Shown here: positions 45,449 to 54,065 of the stretch, piece after piece
Layout: the number at the start of each line of letters is the position of its first letter
Numbering within the stretch: position 1 is the stretch's first letter
Assembly (NCBI GenBank): GCA_963762545.1
Contig: CAVXLC010000004.1
Coordinates: forward strand, 1-64,000
Origin: JABFSM01 sp963762545
Lineage (GTDB): Bacteria > Gemmatimonadota > Gemmatimonadetes > Gemmatimonadales > GWC2-71-9
Reading direction: 5' to 3'
DNA length: 64,000 nt
The notes under the pieces: generated by a model
What the model saw: the letters and a program-made list of their open reading frames with translations, nothing else
Told to the model about the DNA's origin: nothing
Databases searched by the model: none
Position numbers and translations under genes: made by a program

Positions 45449-46080
45449 GGCGGGCCGGCCCCGCCAAGCAGATCCTCCAGCACCTTGTCCACCACCTCGC
45501 TCACGTCTCCCTGCACGATGGTCCGGAGGACGTCCATCGTCTCCAGGGCGAGGTCCCCAGGGTGCTTGCGGTCCTTCTCGAACCGGATGATCTGGCCCAG
45601 GAACACCGCCGCCTGGCGGTCGGCCGCCTCACCGCCCTCGGCGGCGTCCTCGGACTCGTCCGCGTCCTCGTTCGCGTCGTCGTTGTCCTCGGAGGCCGGC
45701 GCACCGGATACCGCGCGGTCATACGCCGCACCCGGCACGCTCTCGGCCCAGGGCGACTCGGCCTCTTCGTCCTCGTCGGGCCGGTTGAAGAAGTCTCCCG
45801 GCAACTCCACCAGCGCGAACAGCTGACACTGCAGGCCGGGGGATTCCTCGCGGGCCGCGAGGGCCAGCCGCACCGGATTGGTGAACAGGCCGCGATCGAG
45901 GAGAAACGCCGCGGCATCGGGCGGTACCACGCAGCGCGCCACCAGCTTGGGCCCGAGGAACGAGCCGATGCAGGACATCCCGTCCGGCGCGCGCTCGTCT
46001 TCGATCGTCGCCAGCCGGAGCGGCAGGGGGCGATCGGTGGCGGCCAGGGCCACCGGGGTCTCGGGCGAATCGGCTTCCAT
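45445..46080 (-). CDS. Acidic protein of unknown function
   Basis: 211 aa, cytosolic (no signal peptide or helix). An ordered N-terminal part (DGMSCIGSFLGPKLVARCVVPPDAAAFLLDRGLFTNP, RLALAAREESPGLQCQLFALVELPGDFF) is followed by a very acidic linker (about residues 105-155, mostly D/E/A/S) and a helical C-terminus (AVFLGQIIRFEKDRKHPGDLALETMDVLRTIVQGDVSEVVDKVLEDLL). It is the first gene of the run that continues through sulfurtransferase and icd, so it may be an adaptor or regulator of that group. I recognise no family. Confidence 0.65.
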   Translation of the reverse strand: MEADSPETPVALAATDRPLPLRLATIEDERAPDGMSCIGSFLGPKLVARCVVPPDAAAFLLDRGLFTNPVRLALAAREESPGLQCQLFALVELPGDFFNRPDEDEEAESPWAESVPGAAYDRAVSGAPASEDNDDANEDADESEDAAEGGEAADRQAAVFLGQIIRFEKDRKHPGDLALETMDVLRTIVQGDVSEVVDKVLEDLLGGAGPP

Positions 46081-46143
46081 TAGGGCAATTTATACCGCGC
46101 CCCCTTGTTCCGCCCGCCGCCCGGCCGCGATACTACCGCGGTG

Positions 46144-47760
46144 ATGTCCCTTCCTCTGGAGCCTTTCCAGACACCGGCGCCTGCCCCTTCCCCGTCCGCC
46201 CGCCTCCTGGCGTTGTGGATCGGACTGGGTGCGCTGGTCGTGGTGCTGGCGGCCCAGCCCTCGACGCTGTTCGACCTGGACCGGTTCGCGGCTCCCAAGG
46301 AACTGGTGCTGCACCTCACCGCCCTCGGGGCGCTCCTGATGCTGGCGCTCACGTCCACCGAGCGCTGGTCCACGGTTATCAGCGTCGACGTGGCGTTGAT
46401 CGGGTTCGCGTTGTGGAGCACCCTCTCGACGCTGTTCGCCACCAATCACTGGCTCTCGACCCGGGCCCTCGCGCTCAGCATCTCGGGGCTGATTCTCTTC
46501 CGCGCCGGCCGGCGGGCCCGCGCGGAGGATGCGGGCGGCATCGTCCTCAAGGGCCTGGCCCTGGCGCTGGTGGCGGGGGCGCTCACCGGGCTGGCGCAGG
46601 CGTACGGATTCGAGACCTGGCTCCTGGCCGAGAGCCGGGCGCCCGGGGGAACCCTCGGGAACCGGAACTTCCTGGCGCACCTGATGGCGATCGGCGCACC
46701 GCTGCTCGTCCTGCTGGTGCTCGAGGCCCGCAGCCAGCGGCGGGCGGCACTGGCCGCAACGGGGCTCGGACTCATGATCGCGGCCATGGTGCTGACCCGA
46801 TCGCGGGCGGCCTGGCTGGGCGCCGTGGTGAGTGCCATCGTCATGACCGGCGGGTGGCTCCTGGCCCGCCATGGCGGGAGGCGGGTGCTCGCCGTTCCCC
46901 GTCTCAGGCTTGCGGGCGCGGCGGCGGTGGTGTCGGTCGTCGCGGCGCTCGCGTTGCCCAACCGGCTGTCCTGGCGCTCCGATTCCCCCTATCGCGACAC
47001 CATGCGCGACCTGACGAACTACCATGAAGGCTCGGGACGCGGCCGACTCATTCAGTACGCCAACAGCTTCCGGCTGATCGCGATCGACCCGGTGTTCGGC
47101 ACCGGGCCGGGCAACTGGCCCGTCAAGTACCCGCTGGTCACCACCCGGGGCGATCCGTCGTTCGCCGGGGCGGACCCGATGCCGACCAATCCCTGGCCCA
47201 GCAGCGACTGGGTGGCATTCGTGACCGAGCGGGGCATCGTGGGGGCGATGCTGCTCTTGCTGGCGCTGGTCGCGATGGGGCTGATGGCACTGCGGCGGCT
47301 GCGGAGCGACGACCCCGGTGAGGTGCGGCGGGCACTGGCGCTGCTGGGGGTGCTCACCGCCGTGCTCACCACCGGCGCCTTCGACGCGGTGCTCCTGCTG
47401 GCGCCTCCTACGCTGCTGGTGTGGCCGGCGCTGGGCGTGTTGCTGCCGCGGGTGAGCCCGGTAGGACGGAGTCCGGTGCCGGTGCGCTCGGGGGTGCTGC
47501 CGCTGGGGATGCTGGTGCTTTCGCTCGCGATGCTTCGTAGCGCGGGACAGATCGAGGCCATTGCGCGGGCGGGGCCGGGCTGGCCGGTGGAGCGACTGGA
47601 ACGGGCGGTGCGGTTTGATCCGGGGAGTTACCGGCTCCACCTGATGATCGCGCAGCGCACCGGTTGCGCCCGCGGCCGGCCCCACGCCGCCGCGGCCGCG
47701 CGGCTGTTTCCCTACTTGCCCTCCCCGAAGCGGAGTCTGGCCGCGTGCAGCGGTCGGTGA
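46144..47760 (+). CDS. O-antigen ligase/Wzy-like membrane protein
   Basis: 538 aa from ATG 46144 (an upstream in-frame start at 46105 would add 13 residues without a signal), about 11 transmembrane helices. The family block is the large periplasmic loop near the middle: GRGRLIQYANSFRLIAIDPVFGTGPGNWPVKYP, then the SSDWVAFVTERGIVGAMLL segment, as in Wzy_C / O-antigen ligase proteins, which join undecaprenyl-linked polysaccharide to lipid A or to a growing chain. The cytosolic C-terminal tail (VRFDPGSYRLHLMIAQRTG) looks TPR-like. Divergent from the acidic-protein gene by 63 bases. Confidence 0.75.
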   Translation: MSLPLEPFQTPAPAPSPSARLLALWIGLGALVVVLAAQPSTLFDLDRFAAPKELVLHLTALGALLMLALTSTERWSTVISVDVALIGFALWSTLSTLFATNHWLSTRALALSISGLILFRAGRRARAEDAGGIVLKGLALALVAGALTGLAQAYGFETWLLAESRAPGGTLGNRNFLAHLMAIGAPLLVLLVLEARSQRRAALAATGLGLMIAAMVLTRSRAAWLGAVVSAIVMTGGWLLARHGGRRVLAVPRLRLAGAAAVVSVVAALALPNRLSWRSDSPYRDTMRDLTNYHEGSGRGRLIQYANSFRLIAIDPVFGTGPGNWPVKYPLVTTRGDPSFAGADPMPTNPWPSSDWVAFVTERGIVGAMLLLLALVAMGLMALRRLRSDDPGEVRRALALLGVLTAVLTTGAFDAVLLLAPPTLLVWPALGVLLPRVSPVGRSPVPVRSGVLPLGMLVLSLAMLRSAGQIEAIARAGPGWPVERLERAVRFDPGSYRLHLMIAQRTGCARGRPHAAAAARLFPYLPSPKRSLAACSGR

Positions 47761-47776
47761 CCGGCGGGGAATCGGT

Positions 47777-48643
47777 TCAGGGCGCCGGACCCGCCTCGAC
47801 GGGCGGGCCGCCCACGAGTCCCCACTCGCTCCAGGAGCCGTCATACACCGAGTAGCCCTGATAGCCGGCGACCTCGAGGCCCAGCGCGAGCACGCAGGCC
47901 GTCACACCGGAACCGCAGGACGCGATGATGGGGCGGGTCGGATCGGCGCCGGCCAGCACGAGCCGGCGTCTGATCTCCGCCGGCGACAGCATGGCGCCGT
48001 CCGGACCGGTCAGCTCCGCGAACGGGAGATTGCGGGCGCCGGGGACGTGCCCGCCCCGCAATCCGGGACGCGGCTCGGGCTCGGTGCCGGCAAAGCGGCC
48101 GCCGGACCGGGCATCGAGCAGGCCGGCCGAGCCGGTCTCCAGGGCGGCGCGGGTCTCGGCTTGGCTGCGAACCAGCTCGGGCCGATAGCGGGCCCGGAAT
48201 CCTTTCGGCGCCCAGGGCGCCCGGCCCGCCCGCACCGGGCGCCCCTCCGTCCGCCAGCGCTTGAGTCCGCCGTCCAGCACGGCCACGGCGTCGTGACCCA
48301 TCACGCGCAGGGTCCACCACACGCGGGCGGCGCTCAGGTTCGTCCCGGAACCGTCGTACACCACCACCCGGTCGGCATTGCCGATGCCCAGGATGCCGAT
48401 CTTGCGAGCCAGGTCGGGGACCGGCGGAAGCATGTGGGGCAGGGGTGAGGCCAGGTCGGAGAGCTCATCCAGATCCCAGAAGACCGCGCCGGGGACGTGT
48501 CCCGCCTCGTATTCGGCGTGGCCGTCTCGATTCATGGCGGCGAGATACCAGGACGCATCCACCACGACCAGGCCGGCCTCATCCAGGTGGCGGGCCAGCC
48601 AGTCGGTTGATACGAGAGGTGTCGGCAGCGGATCCGGCGCCAT
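47777..48643 (-). CDS. Rhodanese-type sulfurtransferase (mercaptopyruvate type loop)
   Basis: 288 aa from ATG 48643; a longer in-frame start at 48730 would add 29 residues overlapping SufE. Two rhodanese domains: VSTDWLARHLDEAG, EYEAGHVPGAVFWDLDEL, VVVYDGSGTNLSAARVWW, LDGGLKRWRTEGRP, LRGGHVPGARNLPFAEL. The active loop is SCGSGVTAC with C243, the CG(S/T)GVT type of 3-mercaptopyruvate sulfurtransferases (SseA). It runs divergently from the SufE gene with only 31 bases between starts. The protein-bound persulfide could feed SufE-dependent sulfur transfer; that link is inferred from position. Confidence 0.88.
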   Translation of the reverse strand: MAPDPLPTPLVSTDWLARHLDEAGLVVVDASWYLAAMNRDGHAEYEAGHVPGAVFWDLDELSDLASPLPHMLPPVPDLARKIGILGIGNADRVVVYDGSGTNLSAARVWWTLRVMGHDAVAVLDGGLKRWRTEGRPVRAGRAPWAPKGFRARYRPELVRSQAETRAALETGSAGLLDARSGGRFAGTEPEPRPGLRGGHVPGARNLPFAELTGPDGAMLSPAEIRRRLVLAGADPTRPIIASCGSGVTACVLALGLEVAGYQGYSVYDGSWSEWGLVGGPPVEAGPAP

Positions 48644-48674
48644 GGGCGCAACCCTTCGATTACGTTCTCTGGCC

Positions 48675-49085
48675 GTGCCGGAGAAACTCGATCGCTCCAT
48701 CGCCCGCTTCAAGGCGGCGGACCGCGCCACCCGGCTCGAGGCGCTGCTGGATTTTTCGCGGAAGCTGCCGCCGCTGCCGCCGGAACTGGAGCGGGAAAAG
48801 GAGTCCCACCGGGTGCCCGAGTGCCAGACGCCGGTCTATCTCTGGGTGGACGTGGCGGACGGCATCGTCCGGATTTCGGCCGACGTGCCGCGCGAATCAC
48901 CCACGGTGCGGGGCTTCGTGTCGCTGCTCATCCACGGCCTCGAAGGAGCCACTCGGGCCGAGGTGGCAGCGGTGCCCGACGATCTGCTGCACAGCCTCGG
49001 TCTCGACGAGGCCCTCGGCATGCTCAGGATGCACGGCCTCACCGCCGTCGTTCAGCGGCTCAAGCTCGCCGCCGCCTCGGCCTAG
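48675..49085 (+). CDS. sufE: SufE family sulfur acceptor protein
   Basis: 136 aa from GTG 48675. SufE takes persulfide sulfur from SufS cysteine desulfurase for iron-sulfur cluster assembly. Its active Cys is C50 in RVPECQTPVYLW, as in the family's ...E....V.GC.S.VW. Further marks are SPTVRGFVSLLIHGLEGATRAEV and HSLGLDEALGMLRMHGLTAVVQRLK. Size is normal. No clear ribosome site precedes the GTG. The 3' end overlaps convergent serC by four bases. No sufS or sufBCD in this window. Confidence 0.9.
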   Translation: MPEKLDRSIARFKAADRATRLEALLDFSRKLPPLPPELEREKESHRVPECQTPVYLWVDVADGIVRISADVPRESPTVRGFVSLLIHGLEGATRAEVAAVPDDLLHSLGLDEALGMLRMHGLTAVVQRLKLAAASA

Positions 49086-50170
49086 CGGTTGGCTCGCTCG
49101 AATTCCTTCATGAACGCCACCAGGGCCTCCACGCTCGCCTTGGCGCAGGCATTGTAGAGGCTGGCGCGCATCCCCCCGGCCGACCGGTGTCCCTTGAGCC
49201 CGTCGAGCCCCCGCTTGGAGGCCTCCGATACGAACCTGGCGTCCATTTCGTCGCTCGGCGTCCGGAAGCAGACGTTCATGAGCGACCGGCTGTCCGGGTG
49301 TACCGATCCCTTGAACAGCTCGCTCTGGTCGAGAAAGTCGTAGAGAATCCTGGCCTTCTCGGCGTTGCGCTCGGCCATGGCCACAAGCCCGCCGGAATCC
49401 TCGATCCACTTGAGCACCTGGCCCACCATGTAGATCGCCAGCGTGGGTGGGGTGTTGTAGAGCGACTTTTCCTTCACGTAGGTCCGATACTGCAGCAGCG
49501 TCGGTATGGATTTGGGCGCTGGCTCGGCCAGATCCTCCCGCAGGATGACCAGGACGATGCCCGACGGTCCCAGGTTCTTCTGCGCCCCGGCGTAGATCAG
49601 CCCGTACTTGTTCACGTCGATGGGCCGGCTGAACATGTCGGACGAGGTGTCCGCCACGAGCGGGACGCCCGCCGGCACCGGCGGCTCGGTCTTCCACTGG
49701 GTGCCGTAGATGGTGTTGTTCGTGGTCATGTGCACGTACACCGGCCGCTCCGAGTACTGGATCTCGGCAACCGGCGGGATGCGCGTGAACTTGGAGGCCT
49801 GGCCGGACAGGGCGACATGGGTGGTGCCGAACTTGAGGGCCTCCTGGAGCGCCTTTTCCGCCCAGACGCCGGTCACGAGGTAGTCCGCCGTCCGCCCGCC
49901 AGACAGCAGATTCATCGGCACCATCGCGAACTGCTGGGTGGCCCCGCCCTGGATGAACAGGACCTTGTAGTTGTCGGGAATGTTCGCCAGCCGCCGCGCC
50001 GCCGCTTCGGCGTCGGCGAGGACCTTCTCGAACAGCTTGCCCCGATGGCTGTGCTCGGCGATGCCGATGCCGCTCCCGCCGATGTTCCAGATGTCCTGCT
50101 GGGTCTGGCGCAGCACCGGCTCGGGGAGCACGCCGGGGCCGGCGCCGAAATTGTGAATGCGATCGCTCAT
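49082..50170 (-). CDS. serC: Phosphoserine aminotransferase
   Basis: 362 aa. Converts 3-phosphohydroxypyruvate to phosphoserine with PLP. Marks: HNFGAGPGVLPEPVL at the start, FIQGGATQQFAMVPMN, TNNTIYGTQW, the PLP-lysine block YAGAQKNLGPSG (K198), and HRSAGGMRASLYNA near the end binding phosphate. Length and start (ATG 50170) are normal. It follows the dehydrogenase gene by 54 bases on the same strand, so serA-type, DUF1015 and serC genes form one unit. Confidence 0.96.
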   Translation of the reverse strand: MSDRIHNFGAGPGVLPEPVLRQTQQDIWNIGGSGIGIAEHSHRGKLFEKVLADAEAAARRLANIPDNYKVLFIQGGATQQFAMVPMNLLSGGRTADYLVTGVWAEKALQEALKFGTTHVALSGQASKFTRIPPVAEIQYSERPVYVHMTTNNTIYGTQWKTEPPVPAGVPLVADTSSDMFSRPIDVNKYGLIYAGAQKNLGPSGIVLVILREDLAEPAPKSIPTLLQYRTYVKEKSLYNTPPTLAIYMVGQVLKWIEDSGGLVAMAERNAEKARILYDFLDQSELFKGSVHPDSRSLMNVCFRTPSDEMDARFVSEASKRGLDGLKGHRSAGGMRASLYNACAKASVEALVAFMKEFERANR

Positions 50171-50224
50171 TGGGGACCAGAGGCTGGGGGGCGATGAGGC
50201 CGGGAGGCCAGGAAACGCACGGCC

Positions 50225-51433
50225 CTACTCGATCGGCGTCAGATCGACGCTCAGAATGTTGGGATTCCCGGTGCGGATCGTGTTCAGCGCCGCCTCGGTG
50301 GGTATCGATGAGATCTGGATCCGGGCGCACGCCGCCTGGGCTCCGTGGTACGGGATGTTCTCGACTTCTTCGACATTGACCGCGCCGTCCGCCAGCACCT
50401 TGAAGACGTGGGCCAGAACGCCCGGACGATTCTGGTGCCGCACCGACAACACGTGGGTCGCGGAGCTCCGGGCCAGCCGGTTCACGCAGTGCGGGGCCAC
50501 GCCGGTCTTCATATAGCCGTCGACGATCCGGATGACCTCATGCGCGATGGCCACCTGGGCCTGGTCGGTGGACGCCCCGACATGGTGGGTGCCGTACACC
50601 CCCGGCGCGGACGCCAGGGAGCTCGTGAACTCCCCTTTGCCGCCGGACGGCTCGTTCTGATACACGTCGAGGCCGGCGCGGATGCCCCGCTCCCGCACCG
50701 CCTTCTCGAGCGCCGCTTCGTCGACCACGCTTCCGCGCGCCGCGTTGATCAGGTAGGCGCCCGGTTTCATCGCGCTCAGGAATTGCACGTCCACCAGGTT
50801 CTTCGTTTCCGAGCCGCCGGCTACGTGAATCGAGACCGCGTCCGACAGCCGGGCCACCTCGATCGGCGTTTCGCAGTAGCCGATGCCAAGGCGGTCCGCG
50901 TCTTCGTCGGTGAGGTTCCGGGAGTAGGCCACCACCTTCATCCCGAAGGCCTGGGCCCGCCGGGCCACTTCGCGGCCGATCTGGCCGAGCCCGACGATGC
51001 CGAGGGTCCGGCCGTACAGGCCGCGCGCCTTGCTGTATTCGCCCTTGGCCCATTCCCCCTTGCGCAGAGCGGCCACCTGGTCGGGAATCCGCCGGTCCAG
51101 GGACAGCAGCAGGCCCATGACCAGCTCCGCCACGGCAATGGAGTTCTTGCCGGGGCAGTTGGCGACGAAGATTCCGAGCCGCGACGCGGCCGGCAGGTCG
51201 ATCGTATCGATGCCGGCGCCGGCCCGGATCACCAGCGAGAGGCCGGGCCCCGCGGCGAGCGCGGCTTCGGTGACCTTCTTGCTCCGGACGATGAGCACCT
51301 TCGGATCCACCTCGCGAATGACCGCCGGCAGGGTATCCGCGGTCGCATCGGGGCGCAGCACGACGTCGCAGCCCAGGTCCTTGAGGCCGTCCACCCCAAC
51401 CGTTTCGAACTTGTCCGCGACCAGCACTTTCAT
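50225..51433 (-). CDS. serA: D-3-phosphoglycerate dehydrogenase
   Basis: 402 aa. First step of serine synthesis from 3-phosphoglycerate. D-2-hydroxyacid dehydrogenase marks: VIRAGAGIDTIDLPAA, GRTLGIVGLGQIGREVARRA (NAD-binding), VSIHVAG, LINAARGSVVDEAAL (catalytic Arg), the Glu in DVYQNEPSGG, and GTHHVGAST with the catalytic His. A C-terminal ACT-like regulatory domain (SVRHQNRPGVLAHVFKVLAD) follows from about residue 325, so serine feedback is likely. It lies 21 bases after the DUF1015 gene stop and 54 before serC. Confidence 0.93.
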   Translation of the reverse strand: MKVLVADKFETVGVDGLKDLGCDVVLRPDATADTLPAVIREVDPKVLIVRSKKVTEAALAAGPGLSLVIRAGAGIDTIDLPAASRLGIFVANCPGKNSIAVAELVMGLLLSLDRRIPDQVAALRKGEWAKGEYSKARGLYGRTLGIVGLGQIGREVARRAQAFGMKVVAYSRNLTDEDADRLGIGYCETPIEVARLSDAVSIHVAGGSETKNLVDVQFLSAMKPGAYLINAARGSVVDEAALEKAVRERGIRAGLDVYQNEPSGGKGEFTSSLASAPGVYGTHHVGASTDQAQVAIAHEVIRIVDGYMKTGVAPHCVNRLARSSATHVLSVRHQNRPGVLAHVFKVLADGAVNVEEVENIPYHGAQAACARIQISSIPTEAALNTIRTGNPNILSVDLTPIE

Positions 51434-51454
51434 TGGCGACCTCTCGGGTGGCCT

Positions 51455-52681
51455 TCAGGCGAGCGTGTGAACGAACAGCCCGCTCTTGAGCTTGGGCTCG
51501 AACCAGGTGGACTTCGGGGGCATGATCTCGCCGGCGTCGGAAATGGCCATGAGCTGCTGGACCGACACCGGATACATCGCGAAGCCGACCGCGGCCTCGC
51601 CGGAGTCTACCCGGCGCTTCAGCTCTCCGGCGCCGCGGATGCCGCCGACGAAATCGATTCGCGGATCGGTGCGCACATCCCCGATGCCGAGGATCGGCTC
51701 CAGGATCCGTTCGTGCAGGAGCGAGACGTCGAGCGAGCGAACCGGGTGCGCCGTATCGATCGAGCCGGGGTCCAGCGTGAGACGATACCACTGTCCGCCG
51801 ACGTAGATCCCGAAGGAGCCGGGGGCCTCGGGCTCGGGCCTGGGCGCGGGGGTCACCGTCCCGGCCTCCGACAAACGCCGCAGGAACTCCTCCGGAGAGA
51901 GGTTTCCCAGGTCTTTGACGACACGGTTGTAGGGAAGAATCCGGAGCTGGTTGGCCGGAAACAGCACAGCCAGAAACCACTCGTATTCCTCGTTGCCGGT
52001 GGGGGACGGATTCCCGGCGCGCAGGCGCTCGGCGGCGCGCCAGGCGCTGGCCGAGCGATGATGACCGTCGGCCACATATCCGGCACCGACCCGCCGGAAC
52101 GCATCCACATACGCCTCCGTGTCCCGGATCTTCCACACCCGCTGGCGGACCCCGTCACGGGTCACGAAGTCGTAGAGCGGCTCGCCGCTGGTGACCTTGG
52201 CGTTGAGCTGGGTCAAAAACGGGGTGGCCTGGTGGGTGAGAAACACCGGTTCGGCGTGGGCGTTCAGGGTCAGGAGATGAGTGGTACGATCATCCTCTTT
52301 GTCCTTGCGGGTCTTCTCGTGCTTCTTGATCACATCCCGGGCGTAGTCGTCCACGCTCACGCAGCCCACCACCCCCACCTGCGACCGCCCCTCCATCGTG
52401 AGCTCGTAGAGGTAGAGCGACGGCTCGGCTTCCTTCAGGAAGACGCCCTCCTGCAGCAGGTGGTCCAGGTTGGCGCGCGCCTTGGCATAGACCGCCGGAT
52501 CGTGCGGATCCGTCTCGGGCGGAAGGTCGATGTCCGAGCGGCCGATGTGGAGGAAACTCAGCGGATTACCCGCCGCCAGCTCCGCGGCCTCCGAGCGGCT
52601 GACCACATCGTAGGGCGGTGCGGCGACGCGCGCCACATAGGCGGGCAATGGCCGCCAGGCGCGAAATGGTCGTAACCGGAT
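51455..52681 (-). CDS. DUF1015 family protein (non-AUG start likely)
   Basis: About 408 aa if started at ATC 52681, or 397 aa from TTG 52648. The 11 codons before the TTG read IRLRPFRAWRP, the typical conserved start of DUF1015 proteins, and a GGGAGG ribosome site ends four bases before the ATC, but the frame has no ATG, GTG or TTG there. Conserved blocks after that are PPYDVVSRSE, NPLSFLHIGRS, the KKHEKTRKDKEDDR box, and YVADGHHRSASAWRA. Function unknown; the DGHHR motif recalls ParB/sulfiredoxin-fold proteins. It sits immediately upstream of serA and serC, where I recall DUF1015 being common, so a link to serine metabolism is a fair inference. Confidence 0.8.
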   Translation of the reverse strand: MRLRPFRAWRPLPAYVARVAAPPYDVVSRSEAAELAAGNPLSFLHIGRSDIDLPPETDPHDPAVYAKARANLDHLLQEGVFLKEAEPSLYLYELTMEGRSQVGVVGCVSVDDYARDVIKKHEKTRKDKEDDRTTHLLTLNAHAEPVFLTHQATPFLTQLNAKVTSGEPLYDFVTRDGVRQRVWKIRDTEAYVDAFRRVGAGYVADGHHRSASAWRAAERLRAGNPSPTGNEEYEWFLAVLFPANQLRILPYNRVVKDLGNLSPEEFLRRLSEAGTVTPAPRPEPEAPGSFGIYVGGQWYRLTLDPGSIDTAHPVRSLDVSLLHERILEPILGIGDVRTDPRIDFVGGIRGAGELKRRVDSGEAAVGFAMYPVSVQQLMAISDAGEIMPPKSTWFEPKLKSGLFVHTLA

Positions 52682-52763
52682 AGATCCTCCCGTCAGAATG
52701 CGAATCGGTGTGGCCGGGGATGCTACCGGACCCGGCGCGCGCCCGTCAAGTAGCGGCTTCCCG

Positions 52764-54065
52764 TCAGGGGCCGCGGACGACCTGACCGCCCTTCATCACC
52801 AGGCGGACGTTCCGGATGTCGGACATCCGGGTGGTCGGGTCTCCTTCGACCGCGATGAGGTCGGCCAGGAGCCCGGGTCGGATCTGTCCCAGCCGGTCGT
52901 CCAGATGGAACACCCGCGCGTTGACCGAGGTGGCGGATCGGAGCACGTCGGCGGCGGTCATGCCGTACTCCACCATGAGCTCCATCTCGCGGGCGTTGTC
53001 GCCGTGGGGGAAGACGCCCACGTCGCCGCCCATGCATATCACCACCTTGGCCGCCAGGGCCCGCCGGAAGCTGGCCTTCTTCTCGGTGATCTCGAACGGC
53101 TCGGGCTCGGAGCCCTTCTTCCAGCCGCGATACTGACGCACCGCGTCGCCGGCCGCGAGCGTGGGACAGAGCGCCACGCCGCGCTGGGCCATGAGCTTGA
53201 ACACCTCGGTGGTGCCCGCGTCGCCGTGCTCGACCGTTTCGACGCCGGCGAGCACCGCCCGTCGCATCCCTTCCGCCGTGCCGGCATGGGCCACAACGGG
53301 ACGCCCGCTGCTCCGGGCCGTTTCCACGATCCGGGTCAGCTCCTCGAGCGAAAAGGTGGGACGCGCCTCGCCCCCGGCGCCCCAGCGATAGTCCGCGTAC
53401 ACCTTGACCCAGTCGGCGCCGTTGGCGATCTGGCGCCGGGTCACCCGGGTGACCTCGTCCAGCCCGCTCGCTTCCTCGGCGCCCTGGGGAACGTCCCACC
53501 GCGGATCGAACCCGCGGGGCCCGTAGGTCCCGGTCGCCACGATGGCACGGGTGACCACCAGCATCCGGGGCCCGGGGATGATGCCCTGCTCGATGGCCTC
53601 CTTGAGGCCGACATCCGACTCCCCGGCACCCTCGGTGCCCAGATCCCGAATGGTGGTGAACCCGGCGTCGAGCGTCCGCCGCAGCTGATTCACCGCGCGG
53701 GCCACCCGGAGCGCGAGCGGCTCGTGGAGCACCTGATCGTTCCAACTGGTCTCGTTGTAGGGGTGCAGCAGGATGTGGGAGTGCCCCTCGATCAGCCCCG
53801 GCAGCAGTGTCATGCCCTTGAGCGTAATCCGGCGGGCGTCCGCGGGAACCGCGGCATCCAGACCGGGGCCCACGCCGAGGATGCGGCTGCCGCGGACCAG
53901 CACGGACCAGCCGGCATGCATGGCCAGGCCATCGAACACCCGGTCGGGGGTCAGCAGGATCACCGGACCGTCCGGGGCCTGGGCCTGGGCGGCGCCGGCC
54001 ACCGGAACGGCGGACAGCAGGCAGGCCCCGAGCATTCGCAGGCACGTCATCGGGCGCGTCATCAC
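52764..54065 (-). CDS. Secreted amidohydrolase (imidazolonepropionase/Xaa-Pro dipeptidase-like)
   Basis: 433 aa, exported: the signal peptide ends about AGAAQAQA. Amidohydrolase metal sites are complete: GLIEGHSHILLHP (H95, H97), WVKVYAD (possible carboxylated Lys), VVAHAGT, VEHGDAG and GGDVGVFPHGDN. These resemble the exported prolidase-like / imidazolonepropionase-type members common in soil bacteria. It overlaps the upstream PD40-propeller gene by four bases, so the two are coupled. The substrate is likely a small amide or dipeptide. Confidence 0.88.
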   Translation of the reverse strand: MMTRPMTCLRMLGACLLSAVPVAGAAQAQAPDGPVILLTPDRVFDGLAMHAGWSVLVRGSRILGVGPGLDAAVPADARRITLKGMTLLPGLIEGHSHILLHPYNETSWNDQVLHEPLALRVARAVNQLRRTLDAGFTTIRDLGTEGAGESDVGLKEAIEQGIIPGPRMLVVTRAIVATGTYGPRGFDPRWDVPQGAEEASGLDEVTRVTRRQIANGADWVKVYADYRWGAGGEARPTFSLEELTRIVETARSSGRPVVAHAGTAEGMRRAVLAGVETVEHGDAGTTEVFKLMAQRGVALCPTLAAGDAVRQYRGWKKGSEPEPFEITEKKASFRRALAAKVVICMGGDVGVFPHGDNAREMELMVEYGMTAADVLRSATSVNARVFHLDDRLGQIRPGLLADLIAVEGDPTTRMSDIRNVRLVMKGGQVVRGP

